Assembly (NCBI RefSeq): GCF_001426195.1
Contig: NZ_LMRS01000005.1
Location: forward strand, 1 to 39,832
Length of the DNA stretch: 39,832 nt
DNA from: Sphingomonas sp. Leaf339
GTDB taxonomy: Bacteria; Pseudomonadota; Alphaproteobacteria; Sphingomonadales; Sphingomonadaceae
Reading direction: 5' to 3'
The position numbers and the translations under genes were made by a program. A model generated the notes under the pieces. It was not told the DNA's origin. It saw nothing but the letters and a program-made list of their open reading frames with translations, and ran no database searches. This document shows, one piece after another, positions 18,932 through 27,850 of this stretch (its first letter is position 1; every line of letters begins with the position of its first letter).

Positions 18932-20270
18932 TGGCCACCGTCAATCCGTCTACGCGCATCGTCGGCACGTTGATGCCGAACCGGAACCGCAAGTCGTTCG
19001 CGGCGGTCAGATTGAGGAGCATGTCCTTCAGATTGCCGGCGATCGTGAATTCGGCGACCGGCCCGGCGATCACGCCGCCCTCGATCCGGAACCCCGCCGC
19101 GCCGCGGCTGTAATCGCCGGTCACGCCGTTAACGCCCTGCCCGATCAGCTCGGTGACATAAACGCCGTCACCGACATCGGCGAGCAACGTCTCGACCGGC
19201 ACATGCCCGCCATCCAGATACAGGTTCGCCGTCGACACGCCCGGTCCGCCGCCGATCCCGCGCGTGGCGTGCCCGGTCGGCTCCAGCCCCAGTTGCCGCG
19301 CGGCCGCCGAATCGAGCAGCCACGTCTCCAGCATCCCTTCCTCGACGATGGCGACCGGCGACACCGCCAGCCCCTCGCCGTCGAACGGGCGCGAACGCAG
19401 GCCGTGCGGGCGATGCGGATCGTCGCGTACCGACAGGCCGACCGGCATGATCTGCGTGCCCAGCGCCTCCAGCAGGAAACTCGTCCGCCGGGTGATCGCC
19501 GCGCCCGATATCGCCCCGACCAGGTGACCGAGAAGCGACGCACCGACACGCGGATCGAACACGACCGGCATCGATCCGCTCGCCAGCCGGCCGGGGTTAT
19601 CCCGCGCCACCGCCCGCTCGCCCGCCTCGCGGCCGATCGCGGCCGGGTCGTCGAGCAACCGGCGGCGGCGGGCGGCATGGTGGGCATGATCGCGCTGCAT
19701 CGCGCTGCCCTCGCCCGCCACGACGCTAGCGGACAAGCCGTACGCGGTAGTGGCATAGGCGCCCGCAAAGCCGGTGGAGGTCGCCAGTGCCCAGACGCTG
19801 CGCGACGCGCTGGCGCCGCCGCCCTCGCTGTTGGTCACACCGGCGACGTCGCGCGCCGCGGCCTCCGTCGCCAGCGCCGTATCGCGCAGGCTTTCGGGCG
19901 ACGCCTCGCCGCCGTCATCCAGATCGAGTTGCGGCGGCGCGCCGTGAAGCAGCCGTTCGGCCGGGGCCAGACCCGCCCATGCATCCTCCGGCGCTTCACG
20001 CGCCATGGCGACGGCACGTTCGACCAGCGCGTCCAGCGCCGCCGACGACATATCCGATGTCGACACGCTCGCCGATCGCCGGCCGACGAAGACGCGCAGG
20101 CCCAGATCGGCGCTTTCCGACCGGCCGACATCCTCCAGCTTGCCCAGACGGACCGACACGTCCAGCGAGGCGTCCGCCGCGAAGACGGCATCGGCGGCAT
20201 CCGCGCCACCGGCCCGCGCGCGGGCGACGATGTCCTGCGCGCGCTCACGTACCTGATCGATATCCAGCAT
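18924..20270 (-). CDS. pmbA: TldD/PmbA-family metallopeptidase homologue (PmbA/TldE)
   Basis: PmbA/TldE is the non-catalytic-type partner of TldD in the protease that degrades unfolded antitoxins and matures peptides such as microcin B17. The 448-residue protein has the family's N-terminal region (SADLGLRVFVGRRSASVSTSD) and the C-terminal domain with NLYLDGG, GVNGVTGDYSRGAAGFRIEGG and EFTIAGNLKDM. It has no HExxH zinc site, in keeping with the PmbA half. The start at 20270 (MLDIDQVRERA) was preferred to the upstream ATG at 20306. It overlaps the cysQ-like gene and follows ubiA after 51 bases. No tldD is in the window. Confidence 0.92.
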   Translation of the reverse strand: MLDIDQVRERAQDIVARARAGGADAADAVFAADASLDVSVRLGKLEDVGRSESADLGLRVFVGRRSASVSTSDMSSAALDALVERAVAMAREAPEDAWAGLAPAERLLHGAPPQLDLDDGGEASPESLRDTALATEAAARDVAGVTNSEGGGASASRSVWALATSTGFAGAYATTAYGLSASVVAGEGSAMQRDHAHHAARRRRLLDDPAAIGREAGERAVARDNPGRLASGSMPVVFDPRVGASLLGHLVGAISGAAITRRTSFLLEALGTQIMPVGLSVRDDPHRPHGLRSRPFDGEGLAVSPVAIVEEGMLETWLLDSAAARQLGLEPTGHATRGIGGGPGVSTANLYLDGGHVPVETLLADVGDGVYVTELIGQGVNGVTGDYSRGAAGFRIEGGVIAGPVAEFTIAGNLKDMLLNLTAANDLRFRFGINVPTMRVDGLTVASG

Positions 20271-20321
20271 GGCTGGCGACTTAAGGGCGCCGCCCCGGAT
20301 CGGCAATGGCCGACCGCCCCG

Positions 20322-21227
20322 TCAGGCGCCGGTGCCGACCACGGCAAAGGCCAGGAACAGCAGCAATCCGGTCAGGCGATTGGCGCGAAACCGGGCCAGC
20401 GCATTGCCGCCGTCGTCGGGGCGCAATGTCGCCACCTGCCACCCCAGATGCACCGTGGCGGGCAACAACGCCGCCAGCGCCAGCGGATCGGGCCGCACCG
20501 CCCAGATCGCCGCCGCCCACAACAGCAACGCCAATACATAAAATAGCGCGACGCCGCCCTGCACATGCCGCCCCATCCGCAACGCCGACGATCGCACGCC
20601 GATCAGCGCATCGTCCTCGCGGTCCTGCAACGCATAGATGGTGTCGTACCCGATCACCCACGCGATCGACCCGGCATACAGCCACCACATCGGCGCGGAC
20701 AGGTCGTTCGCGACCTCGCTCCACCCGACCAGCGCCGCCCAGGAAAACACCAGCCCCAGCCACGCCTGCGGCCACCACGTGATCCGCTTCATGAAGGGAT
20801 AGGCCGCGACCGGCGCCAGACTGGCCAGCGCCACGACGGCGGCCAGCGCGTGCAACTGAACCAGCACGATCAGCCCGACCAAGCTGAGCGCCACCAGCCA
20901 CACCCATGCGGTCCGCACCGACACCATGCCGCTGGGAATCGGGCGCGCCGCGGTGCGCGCGACCTGCCCGTCGAGATCGCGGTCGACGATATCGTTATAG
21001 ACGCAGCCGGCACCGCGCATCGCGATCGATCCAGCCAAGATCCAGAGGATCAGATCCCACCGCGCCACCACGCCCCCGGCCAGCGCCACGCCCCACGCCC
21101 CCGGCCAGAACAGCAGCCACCAGCCGATCGGCCGATCGAGCCGCGCCAGCAGCGCCAGCCCCCGCAGGCTCTGGGGCAGCCGCGCGACGAGCCCGCGATG
21201 CTCGCTGTCGGGAACGATCATGGTCAT
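20322..21227 (-). CDS. ubiA: 4-hydroxybenzoate polyprenyltransferase UbiA
   Basis: UbiA attaches the polyprenyl tail to 4-hydroxybenzoate in ubiquinone synthesis, in the inner membrane. The 301-residue protein has about eight to nine membrane segments and both Asp-rich motifs: NDIVDRDLDGQVARTAARPI at about 78-97 (NDxxDxxxD) and YALQDREDDALIG at about 198-210. The aromatic start LDRPIGWWLLFWPGAWG is also diagnostic. Two ATGs, at 21227 and 21221, are both possible starts. It is the first gene of a minus-strand run with pmbA and the cysQ-like gene. Confidence 0.95.
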   Translation of the reverse strand: MTMIVPDSEHRGLVARLPQSLRGLALLARLDRPIGWWLLFWPGAWGVALAGGVVARWDLILWILAGSIAMRGAGCVYNDIVDRDLDGQVARTAARPIPSGMVSVRTAWVWLVALSLVGLIVLVQLHALAAVVALASLAPVAAYPFMKRITWWPQAWLGLVFSWAALVGWSEVANDLSAPMWWLYAGSIAWVIGYDTIYALQDREDDALIGVRSSALRMGRHVQGGVALFYVLALLLWAAAIWAVRPDPLALAALLPATVHLGWQVATLRPDDGGNALARFRANRLTGLLLFLAFAVVGTGA

Positions 21228-21341
21228 GACAGGGGCTCTACTATGCCCGGCGCATCATGCCATCCTCGATCATCGCTGTCCTACACGTCGAGCTTGGGGT
21301 ATTCCGTCGGGAAACCGCTCTTTCTCACCGTCGATCGATCA

Positions 21342-21383
21342 ACACCCGCCTCCGCGCACGATCTCGCACGCGTAGGCGGGTGT
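21342..21383. repeat. Inverted repeat downstream of the chemoreceptor gene
   Basis: ACACCCGCCT (21342-21351) and AGGCGGGTGT (21374-21383) form a perfect 10-base stem with a 22-base loop. It lies 40 bases after the stop of the minus-strand chemoreceptor gene and upstream of ubiA. No run of T follows in the transcription direction, so a classical terminator is not proven; it could protect the mRNA 3' end. Confidence 0.55.
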
Positions 21384-21422
21384 GACTTTCGAGACTTTCC
21401 GCCTCGGGATCGTCGCAAGTGG

Positions 21423-22826
21423 TTAGAACGACTTCCAGTCGTCATCCGCCCGCACCATCGCCGGGATGGCAGCCGCCGGCAGCGGCTTGATCGGCGAGGT
21501 ATACGCGCCCGGCGTCACATAATCCGGCTTGCGGGGGGCGGCCGCCCGGCCACCGCTATGGGCGACCTTGAAGCGCCCTGCCTGATCGGCGAGGTTGCCG
21601 ACTTCGCTGGCCAGGTTGCGGGCGGCGGCAGACGTCTCCTCGACCATCGCCGCATTCTGCTGCGTCGACTGGTCCATCGTCCCGATCGCTGCCGAGATCT
21701 GCGTGATCGCCGCCGACTGCGCCTGGTTGTCCGCCGCCATCGTCGCCAGCAGTTCGTGCACCTGGGCGACGTCGCCCGAGATGTTGGCGAGCGCCCCATC
21801 GACCTTGGTCACCGCCTCGACCGCGGTCACGATGTCGGTCTGCGTCACCGTCAACTGGTCACGTGCCCGCTTGGCTTCCTCCTCGGCGCGCATCGCGAGT
21901 GCGGACACCAGATCGGCCACGACGGCAAAGCCACGACCGGCATCACCGGCGCGGCCTGCTTCCACCGCGGCGTTCATCGCCAATACGCGGGTCTGGAATG
22001 CGATCTTGTCGAGGCCCTCGATGACGCTGTCGATGCCCTTGGCGCTTTCCGACACCCGGCCCATCGCCTGCACCGCCTCGTCCGCCACCGCCCGGCCACC
22101 GCCGACCGTCGCGATCGCCTGATCCGCGCGCTCCACCGTCCGCGCCGCCGCACCCGCCGATGCCCGCAGCCGGCCGTCCATCTGCGTCACCGAGGCTGCC
22201 GTCTCCTCCAGCGAAGCTGCATTGCTCTCCGTCCGCCGCGCCAGATCCTCGGACGCCTGCGCGATCTCGCCCGATCCCGTCCGGATCGTCGTCGCACTCT
22301 CCGACACCGCGCCGATCAGGTCGCGCAGCGCGTCGATCGCTTCGTTGAAATTGGTCTTCACCGCGGCATATTCGGGTGGAAATTCGGCCGTGATCGGTGA
22401 TGTCAGGTCGCAGTTGCGCACCTGATCGAGATGCAGGGTCAGGACGGACACGAGCTGCTGTTGCGCGGTGGACTGTTTCTGCGTTTTGATCGCCGTCTCA
22501 CGGAACGTAAACATCGCCTTGGTCATCCGACCGACGCAATCCTGGTAGTTCGTAAAGGCGATCGGCGTATCGAAATCCCCGGCGGCCAATCCTTCCATAC
22601 GGATGACGGTCGCGACATAGGGATCGCAAACCGCGCGACGCAGCGCCGCCCCCGCCAGCGCGGCGACGATCGTGACGATCACGCCTCCCGCTAGCCCAAT
22701 GATCGGATATCCCGCCACCGACGCGCCCAACGTTACCAGTACGGCCAGCGCGACCAGCAGGGTCATGCCGGTGAACGCGATCATCAGTTTCTGGCGGACC
22801 GGCGCCGTTTCCGTGAACCATTGCAT
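21423..22826 (-). CDS. Methyl-accepting chemotaxis protein without a periplasmic domain
   Basis: A chemoreceptor that would signal to CheA/CheW. The 467-residue protein has two closely spaced membrane segments (about 15-37 and 41-62) separated by only a few residues, so it has no ligand-binding periplasmic domain. A HAMP-like linker and a long coiled coil follow. The signalling tip is [25 protein letters not shown], then [15 protein letters not shown]. The C-terminus ends DDDWKSF, fitting the xWxxF tail that docks CheR/CheB in other receptors. No che genes are nearby, so it would serve a pathway encoded elsewhere. It shares its upstream region with the GH43 gene. Confidence 0.93.
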   Translation of the reverse strand: MQWFTETAPVRQKLMIAFTGMTLLVALAVLVTLGASVAGYPIIGLAGGVIVTIVAALAGAALRRAVCDPYVATVIRMEGLAAGDFDTPIAFTNYQDCVGRMTKAMFTFRETAIKTQKQSTAQQQLVSVLTLHLDQVRNCDLTSPITAEFPPEYAAVKTNFNEAIDALRDLIGAVSESATTIRTGSGEIAQASEDLARRTESNAASLEETAASVTQMDGRLRASAGAAARTVERADQAIATVGGGRAVADEAVQAMGRVSESAKGIDSVIEGLDKIAFQTRVLAMNAAVEAGRAGDAGRGFAVVADLVSALAMRAEEEAKRARDQLTVTQTDIVTAVEAVTKVDGALANISGDVAQVHELLATMAADNQAQSAAITQISAAIGTMDQSTQQNAAMVEETSAAARNLASEVGNLADQAGRFKVAHSGGRAAAPRKPDYVTPGAYTSPIKPLPAAAIPAMVRADDDWKSF

Positions 22827-23158
22827 GTCTCAATCTCCTCCCAAGGAGCTTCGAAGAGACACGCAGCTAGGCAATTCCCTGCACCGGCTCGACCGGTCGG
22901 CACCGAACCCTCCGGCTCAGTCCGCTGACGACATGCCGAAGGAAGCGTCATCGATCGTTATAGCAGCAACGAGGATTTTTGGTCCGATGCGGGCTTTTTA
23001 TATCGATCGAGCGGTCGATCGTCCAAATAACGTGTCTTACAGAACGCTGTATGGTCGATTGATCGGTCGAAAACTCCCTGGCTGGATGATAGCCAGACCG
23101 TCCCTTGATACGTGGCAATGGACCTCATAGAAAATTTTGTCACAGCAAGAGCGGTACG
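22827..23158. other. Divergent control region between chemoreceptor and GH43 genes
   Basis: This 332-base gap contains no gene. It holds a perfect 7-base inverted repeat, CGATCGA-GCGG-TCGATCG (23004-23021), and 30 bases further on a related block TCGATTGATCGGTCGA (23055-23070) containing CGATTGATCG. Such paired palindromes could be operators for a regulator controlling one or both of the divergent genes. The protein that would bind is unknown. Confidence 0.45.
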
Positions 23159-24247
23159 ATGACGCCTTTGATCAATCGACGAATGCTGTTGGCCGGCCTC
23201 GCCGTCGGGGTCACGGCCGCGCGCACGGCCTGGGCAGCCAATCCCGCCCTACCGGGCTGGTATGCGGACCCGGAAATTCGCATTTTCGGTGATCGATACT
23301 GGATCTATCCGACCTATTCGGCCGACGGTCCTGTCCCCGCCGCCGCCCCCAGTCGCTTCACGCCGTGGCAGGCCCATGAGCGCGCCTCACCGACAATTTG
23401 GAGTCCGTTTCTACGGCAGACGTTTCTCGACGCCTTCTCTTCGAGGGATCTGGTGTCCTGGACGCGCCATCCACGCATCCTTGACGTCAAGGACGTGAGC
23501 TGGGCCGCCTACGCCATGTGGGCACCCTCCGCGATCGAGCAGGATGGTCGCTATTTCCTGTTCTTCGGCGCGAACGACATCAAGAACGACCGGCAGCGCG
23601 GCGGGATTGGTGTGGCGGTCAGCGATCACCCCGAAGGCCCGTTCCATGACGCCATCGGGAAGCCGCTGATCGGCAGCATCGTCAACGGTGCGCAGCCGAT
23701 CGACCAGATGGCGTTCCGCGACGACGACGGCACGTGCTATCTCTACTACGGCGGCTGGAAACACTGCAACGTCGTCCGCCTGTCTCGCGACCTGACCAGT
23801 CTCACTCCGTTTGCGGACGGGGAGATCTATAAGGCGATCACGCCCTCGCCCGACTATGTCGAAGGGCCCTTCATGCTGAAGCGGCGCGGCATCTATTATC
23901 TGATGTGGTCGGAGGGGGAGTGGACAGGGCCGCTGTACAGCGTCGCCTACGCCACGGGTCCCAGCCCGCTCGGACCGTTCACGCCCCGCGGCAAGATCCT
24001 CAAACAGGATGCTCGGGTCGCCCGCGGCGCTGGCCATCATTCCGCCATCTGTATCCCCGGCACGGACGACTGGTATATCGTCTATCACCGCCGCCCGCTG
24101 GGCGAGACGGACGGTAATCACCGGCAAGTCGCGATCGAGCAGATGCATTTTCGGCAATACGGCAGCATCGCCCCAGTCGTGCTGACTGACACTGGCGTCG
24201 CTCCGCGACGGCTACCCTCAACGCTCAAGACGGTGCCGGGGGTTTAG
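23159..24247 (+). CDS. GH43-family glycoside hydrolase, exported
   Basis: A five-bladed beta-propeller glycosidase of family 43, a group that includes arabinanases and beta-xylosidases. The 362-residue protein starts with a Tat-like signal (NRRMLLAGLAVGV; cleavage near AWA-AN, residue 27), so it should be periplasmic or secreted. Likely catalytic residues are D37 in WYADPEI (base), D188 in AFRDDDGTCYLYYGG (pKa modulator) and E235 in YVEGPFMLKRRGIYYLMWSEG-type context (acid). Substrate cannot be given from sequence. The start at 23159 begins the signal peptide; an upstream in-frame ATG at 23105 would bury it. No transporter or polysaccharide locus is next to it. Confidence 0.88.
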   Translation: MTPLINRRMLLAGLAVGVTAARTAWAANPALPGWYADPEIRIFGDRYWIYPTYSADGPVPAAAPSRFTPWQAHERASPTIWSPFLRQTFLDAFSSRDLVSWTRHPRILDVKDVSWAAYAMWAPSAIEQDGRYFLFFGANDIKNDRQRGGIGVAVSDHPEGPFHDAIGKPLIGSIVNGAQPIDQMAFRDDDGTCYLYYGGWKHCNVVRLSRDLTSLTPFADGEIYKAITPSPDYVEGPFMLKRRGIYYLMWSEGEWTGPLYSVAYATGPSPLGPFTPRGKILKQDARVARGAGHHSAICIPGTDDWYIVYHRRPLGETDGNHRQVAIEQMHFRQYGSIAPVVLTDTGVAPRRLPSTLKTVPGV

Positions 24248-24785
24248 TGGACGCTAGGCTGTTTCTGTATAGATACGCTTGCTACTTTTGCTTCGGGTTT
24301 GATCGCGCGATCAGTCGTGATGGATCGCTCTTACAGGTTGTCGCCGATCGCGTAGTGGTAACAACGGCATCCCAGACCCCGCCAAGTGCCCGGAACGATG
24401 CCACGGTGCCGCGTCTGGCTGCACCGCGCGCCTGGATGACGCGGTCTCGCGTTTCGAGCAGACGCTTCGACGCTCGCGTTCCTACCCGCACTCTATGCCC
24501 TTTGGTTCCGCATAAGGCCGCCTGCGTACGATCGGCGGGCACGACCGCCTTCATTGACGCCTGTCTCAGCATGATCGACAGTCGAATGCGCGTGGTCGTC
24601 ATGCATGAGTAATGCTCACTAGGGCATCAACATCCGGCCGAATTGTCGGTGGGCTTGTCTTCCCCTAAATTGCAGGCCTTCGCAGCCGAGCTTTTCTCCC
24701 CGAACCGGCACGGCGCGAGCGCCCGGATCCCTGATGATCCCCCGCACCGGGTCCGGGCGCCTTTGGCACAATCAGGAGAGCCGTC
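24248..24785. other. Gene-poor stretch upstream of the MFS gene
   Basis: About 540 bases with no gene I can support. Open frames on both strands (the longest about 100-120 residues) have Arg/Thr/Ala-rich translations with no domain and no good ribosome binding site. The MFS promoter should lie in the last 150 bases. I see no repeat or terminator. Confidence 0.5.
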
Positions 24786-26018
24786 ATGGCAAGCCCCATC
24801 GCCGTGATCGCGGCAACCGATGCCGCGCGTATCGACGACCAGCCTGCCCGTTGGGGCGCGGTCTATGCGATGGCGCTGTGCAGCTTCGTGCTCATCGCGT
24901 CGGAATTTATGCCCGTCAGCCTGCTCAGCCCGATTGCGCACACGCTGCATCTGAGCGAGGGTAAGGCCGGACAGGCCATCGCGATATCCGGACTGTTCGC
25001 GGTCATCACCAGCTTGGCGTTATCGTCCGTGCTTGGGAAAACGGACCGTCGGATCGTGCTGCTCGTCCTGACGAGCTTGTTGGTGGTCTCCGGGGCCATC
25101 GTCGCATTCGCACCGACCTATGTGATCTTTATGATTGGCCGGGCATTGCTGGGCGTTGCGATCGGCGGGTTCTGGTCGATGTCGGCAGCGATCGCCATGC
25201 GACTGGTGCCGACTGAATCGGTTCCGAAAGCGCTGGCGGTCATCAGCGGCGGCAATGCGCTGGCGACGGTGCTCGCAGCACCGCTGGGCAGCTTCGTCGG
25301 CAGCCTGATCGGGTGGCGTGGAGCGTTCTTCTGCGTGGTACCCGTCGCCGTTGCCGCTGTGATCTGGCAGGCTGTGACGCTGCCGAGCCTTCCCGTCGCG
25401 GAACGGCAGAGCGCCCGCGATATGGTCGCGCTACTTCGCCGGCCGCCGGTGCTGTTTGGTCTGCTCGCCGTCGCGATGTTGTTCGTCGGGCAGTTCTCGC
25501 TGTTCACCTATCTCCGGCCGTTCCTGGAACAGGTGACGGATGTTTCACCCGTAATGTTGTCGGTCATGCTGCTTATCCTCGGCGTATCCGGCTTCATCGG
25601 AACAGTTCTGATCGGCCGGGTGCTGAACGGGCGCCTGTTTCTCACCCTTGCGGTGTTACCGGCATCGATGGCGGCGACTGCGGTGGCGCTGACGGTTTTC
25701 GGTACGTCGGTCGTGGCGGTCGGGATATTGCTCGCGATCTGGGGGTTCGCAGGCACGTCGGCTCCAGTTGCTTGGTGGACGTGGCTGGCGCGCATCGTGC
25801 CCGACGAAGCAGAGGCCGGCGGAGGGTTGATGGTGGCGATCGTGCAGCTCGCCATCACGCTTGGCGCGACGATGGGCGGGATCGTGTTCGATGCGGCGGG
25901 ACCGCGCGTCGAATTCCTGACTAGCGCCGGTCTGCTCGCCATCGCCGCATTGGCTACGCTGGCGATCGGCCGAGCCCATCGCGGCTTGGTGAGGCAGTCG
26001 CAGACCTCCGCTGCGTAA
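24786..26018 (+). CDS. NepI-like MFS exporter
   Basis: A 12-segment major facilitator transporter of the DHA1 drug:proton antiporter type. Its sequence closely follows the pattern I know from E. coli NepI, the purine ribonucleoside exporter. The matching blocks are EFMPVSLLSPIA in segment 1, TDRRIVLL in the loop after segment 2, GRALLGVAIGGFWSMSAAIAMRLVP, APLGSFVGSLIGWR and FTYLRPF. The 410-residue length is right. AGGAGAG precedes the ATG. Substrate (purine nucleosides or analogues) is inferred from similarity only; related DHA1 exporters carry other compounds. It stands upstream of paoABC, on the same strand, with a 242-base gap. Confidence 0.88.
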   Translation: MASPIAVIAATDAARIDDQPARWGAVYAMALCSFVLIASEFMPVSLLSPIAHTLHLSEGKAGQAIAISGLFAVITSLALSSVLGKTDRRIVLLVLTSLLVVSGAIVAFAPTYVIFMIGRALLGVAIGGFWSMSAAIAMRLVPTESVPKALAVISGGNALATVLAAPLGSFVGSLIGWRGAFFCVVPVAVAAVIWQAVTLPSLPVAERQSARDMVALLRRPPVLFGLLAVAMLFVGQFSLFTYLRPFLEQVTDVSPVMLSVMLLILGVSGFIGTVLIGRVLNGRLFLTLAVLPASMAATAVALTVFGTSVVAVGILLAIWGFAGTSAPVAWWTWLARIVPDEAEAGGGLMVAIVQLAITLGATMGGIVFDAAGPRVEFLTSAGLLAIAALATLAIGRAHRGLVRQSQTSAA

Positions 26019-26131
26019 GACAGGCACTCGCGCTCCGGCGCTTCTTGCGTGACCTGCCGCAGGTTTTGCAGGCTTATAATATGCACTCACACCTGGTGCA
26101 CATCGCGCGATGCCAACCGTCATGAATTTCC

Positions 26132-26163
26132 TGCATGATCCCATTGAACATTGTGCATGATCC
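26132..26163 (+). promoter_or_regulatory. Direct repeat element upstream of paoABC
   Basis: TGCATGATCC occurs exactly twice (26132-26141 and 26154-26163). The starts are 22 bases apart, which is about two turns of the helix. A further CATGA lies at 26121. Positioned about 100 bases before the paoA start, this looks like a regulator binding site; the regulator is unknown. Confidence 0.5.
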
Positions 26164-26260
26164 AACATGGATTTCCGTGCGTTAGTCACGTCAACAGCCG
26201 TAAAAGCAGATCAAGCCCTTACCGTGGACGCGCGGTTCGGCAGCAAGGAAGATGTATCCC

Positions 26261-26899
26261 ATGTCCAGCATATCCGAAGTCGAGCTTTCGCGGCGTGGCC
26301 TGCTGGCGGGCAGTGCGGCTACGGCCGTCATCGTCGCATCGCCGGCAGGTGCCGCCGCTGCGCCGCCGGTACAGGCGGGCGCCACGCCGACCATGCCCGT
26401 GCGATTCAAGGTGAACGGCGAAAAACGCGAACTCAGCCTCGATCCGCGGGTGACTCTGCTCGATGCTTTGCGCGAACATCTGCACCTGACGGGCACAAAG
26501 AAAGGGTGCGATCATGGCCAGTGTGGTGCTTGCACCGTCATGGTCGACGGGGTCCGCATCAATTCCTGCCTCAGCCTTGCGGTGATGCACGAAGGCGACG
26601 AGATCACGACGATCGAAGGTCTTGGTACGCCGGACAAGCTGCATCCGATGCAAGCGGCCTTTATCAAGCATGACGGTTATCAGTGCGGATACTGCACGCC
26701 CGGGCAGATCTGCTCGGCGGTCGCGGTGCTCGACGAGATCAAACGTGGCGTGCCCAGCCACGCCCAGGATGACTTGATGACCAAGCCGACCGCGACCAAC
26801 ATCGAAATGCGTGAGCGCATGAGCGGCAACATCTGCCGCTGTGGTGCCTATTCCAACATTGCCGAGGCTATGGCCGAAGTCGCGGGAGCAAAAGCATGA
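26261..26899 (+). CDS. paoA: Aldehyde oxidoreductase iron-sulfur subunit PaoA-like
   Basis: The small [2Fe-2S] subunit of a periplasmic molybdenum aldehyde oxidoreductase. It has a Tat signal ([14 protein letters not shown], residues 10-23). The plant-ferredoxin-type cluster is CDHGQCGAC (C83, C88, C91) plus C103. The second cluster comes from CGYC (C142, C145) and the ICRCG pair near residue 187. Length is 212 residues. The start at 26261 was chosen because AAGGAAG (26245-26251) sits nine bases before it, whereas the in-frame ATG at 26252 directly abuts that site. The stop overlaps the paoB start (ATGA). Confidence 0.93.
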   Translation: MSSISEVELSRRGLLAGSAATAVIVASPAGAAAAPPVQAGATPTMPVRFKVNGEKRELSLDPRVTLLDALREHLHLTGTKKGCDHGQCGACTVMVDGVRINSCLSLAVMHEGDEITTIEGLGTPDKLHPMQAAFIKHDGYQCGYCTPGQICSAVAVLDEIKRGVPSHAQDDLMTKPTATNIEMRERMSGNICRCGAYSNIAEAMAEVAGAKA

Positions 26900-27846
26900 G
26901 AGCTTTCACGTACGAGCGGGCGAAGGATGCGGGTGCCGCGGCGCGTGCGGTCGCCGGTAATCCAGCGGCCAAATTCATCGCCGGCGGAACCAACTTGCTC
27001 GACCTGATGAAGATCGAGGTCGAGACGCCGACGCATCTGGTCGATGTGCAGAATCTCGGCTTCGACAAGATCGAAGCGACGCGTGACGGGGGGCTGCGCA
27101 TCGGTGCGCTGGTCACCAACACCAACCTCGCCGCCGACGAGCGGGTTCGGCGTGATTACGGCGTGCTGACCCGTGCGATCGTCGCTGGTGCATCGGGCCA
27201 GTTGCGCAACAAGGCATCGACCGCGGGCAATCTGCTCCAGCGCACACGGTGCCCGTATTTCTACGACACGAACATGGCGTGCAACAAGCGCAAGCCCGGT
27301 TCTGGTTGCGCTGCGATCGGCGGCTATTCGCGGCAACTGGGCGTCATCGGCATTAGCGATCATTGCATCGCGACGTTCCCGGGCGACATGGCGGTGGCGA
27401 TGCGCGTGCTGGATGCCGTGGTCGAGACGGTGGATGCGACCGGCCAGCGCCGTTCGATCCCGATCGCCGACTTCCACCGGCTATGGGGTAGCACGCCCGA
27501 GCAGGACACCGTGCTAAAGCAGGGCGAACTGATCACGGCGGTGACGCTGCCGAAGCCGCTAGGCGGCAAGCATTTCTATGAGAAGGTGCGCGACCGGGCT
27601 TCTTATGCCTATGCGCTGGTATCAGTGGCCGCAGTGATCCAGCCGGACGGGACCGGCCGTGTCGCGTTCGGTGGCGTGGCCCCCCGCCCCTGGCGTGTCG
27701 AGGCAGCAGACACCCTGTTGCCACGTGGTGCCGCCGCGGTGACCGCGCGCGCGTTTCAGGGCGCGACGCCGACCAAGGATAACGCCTTCAAGCTACCACT
27801 TGCCACCCGCGCGCTGGCCTCGGTCATCGCCGAAGCGAAGGCATAA
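26896..27846 (+). CDS. paoB: Aldehyde oxidoreductase FAD-binding subunit PaoB-like
   Basis: The FAD subunit that passes electrons from the molybdenum centre. The 316-residue protein has the FAD-binding block [14 protein letters not shown] at about 26-39 and [23 protein letters not shown] sequence. It also has the extra cysteines that in E. coli PaoB bind a [4Fe-4S] cluster: C119, C129, C138 and C157 are all present (RCPYFYD, MACNK, GSGC, DHCIA). The C-terminal domain is the CO-dehydrogenase flavoprotein type. It overlaps paoA by four bases and is followed by paoC after four bases. Confidence 0.94.
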   Translation: MRAFTYERAKDAGAAARAVAGNPAAKFIAGGTNLLDLMKIEVETPTHLVDVQNLGFDKIEATRDGGLRIGALVTNTNLAADERVRRDYGVLTRAIVAGASGQLRNKASTAGNLLQRTRCPYFYDTNMACNKRKPGSGCAAIGGYSRQLGVIGISDHCIATFPGDMAVAMRVLDAVVETVDATGQRRSIPIADFHRLWGSTPEQDTVLKQGELITAVTLPKPLGGKHFYEKVRDRASYAYALVSVAAVIQPDGTGRVAFGGVAPRPWRVEAADTLLPRGAAAVTARAFQGATPTKDNAFKLPLATRALASVIAEAKA

Positions 27847-27850
27847 TCCC

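Noticed and set aside
18669..20546. 625-codon plus-strand frame over pmbA
   Set aside because: Shadow of pmbA and parts of its neighbours; Arg/Gln/His-rich without a signal or domain.
21342..21383. Classical Rho-independent terminator after the chemoreceptor
   Set aside because: The stem is perfect but no T-run follows in the direction of transcription and the loop is long; kept only as an inverted repeat.
20565..22400. 611-codon plus-strand frame over ubiA and the chemoreceptor
   Set aside because: Antisense to two well-supported genes; composition is typical of a shadow frame.
24282..24602. 106-codon minus-strand frame in the GH43-MFS gap
   Set aside because: No ribosome binding site, no domain and an Arg/Thr-rich composition; I cannot support it as a gene.
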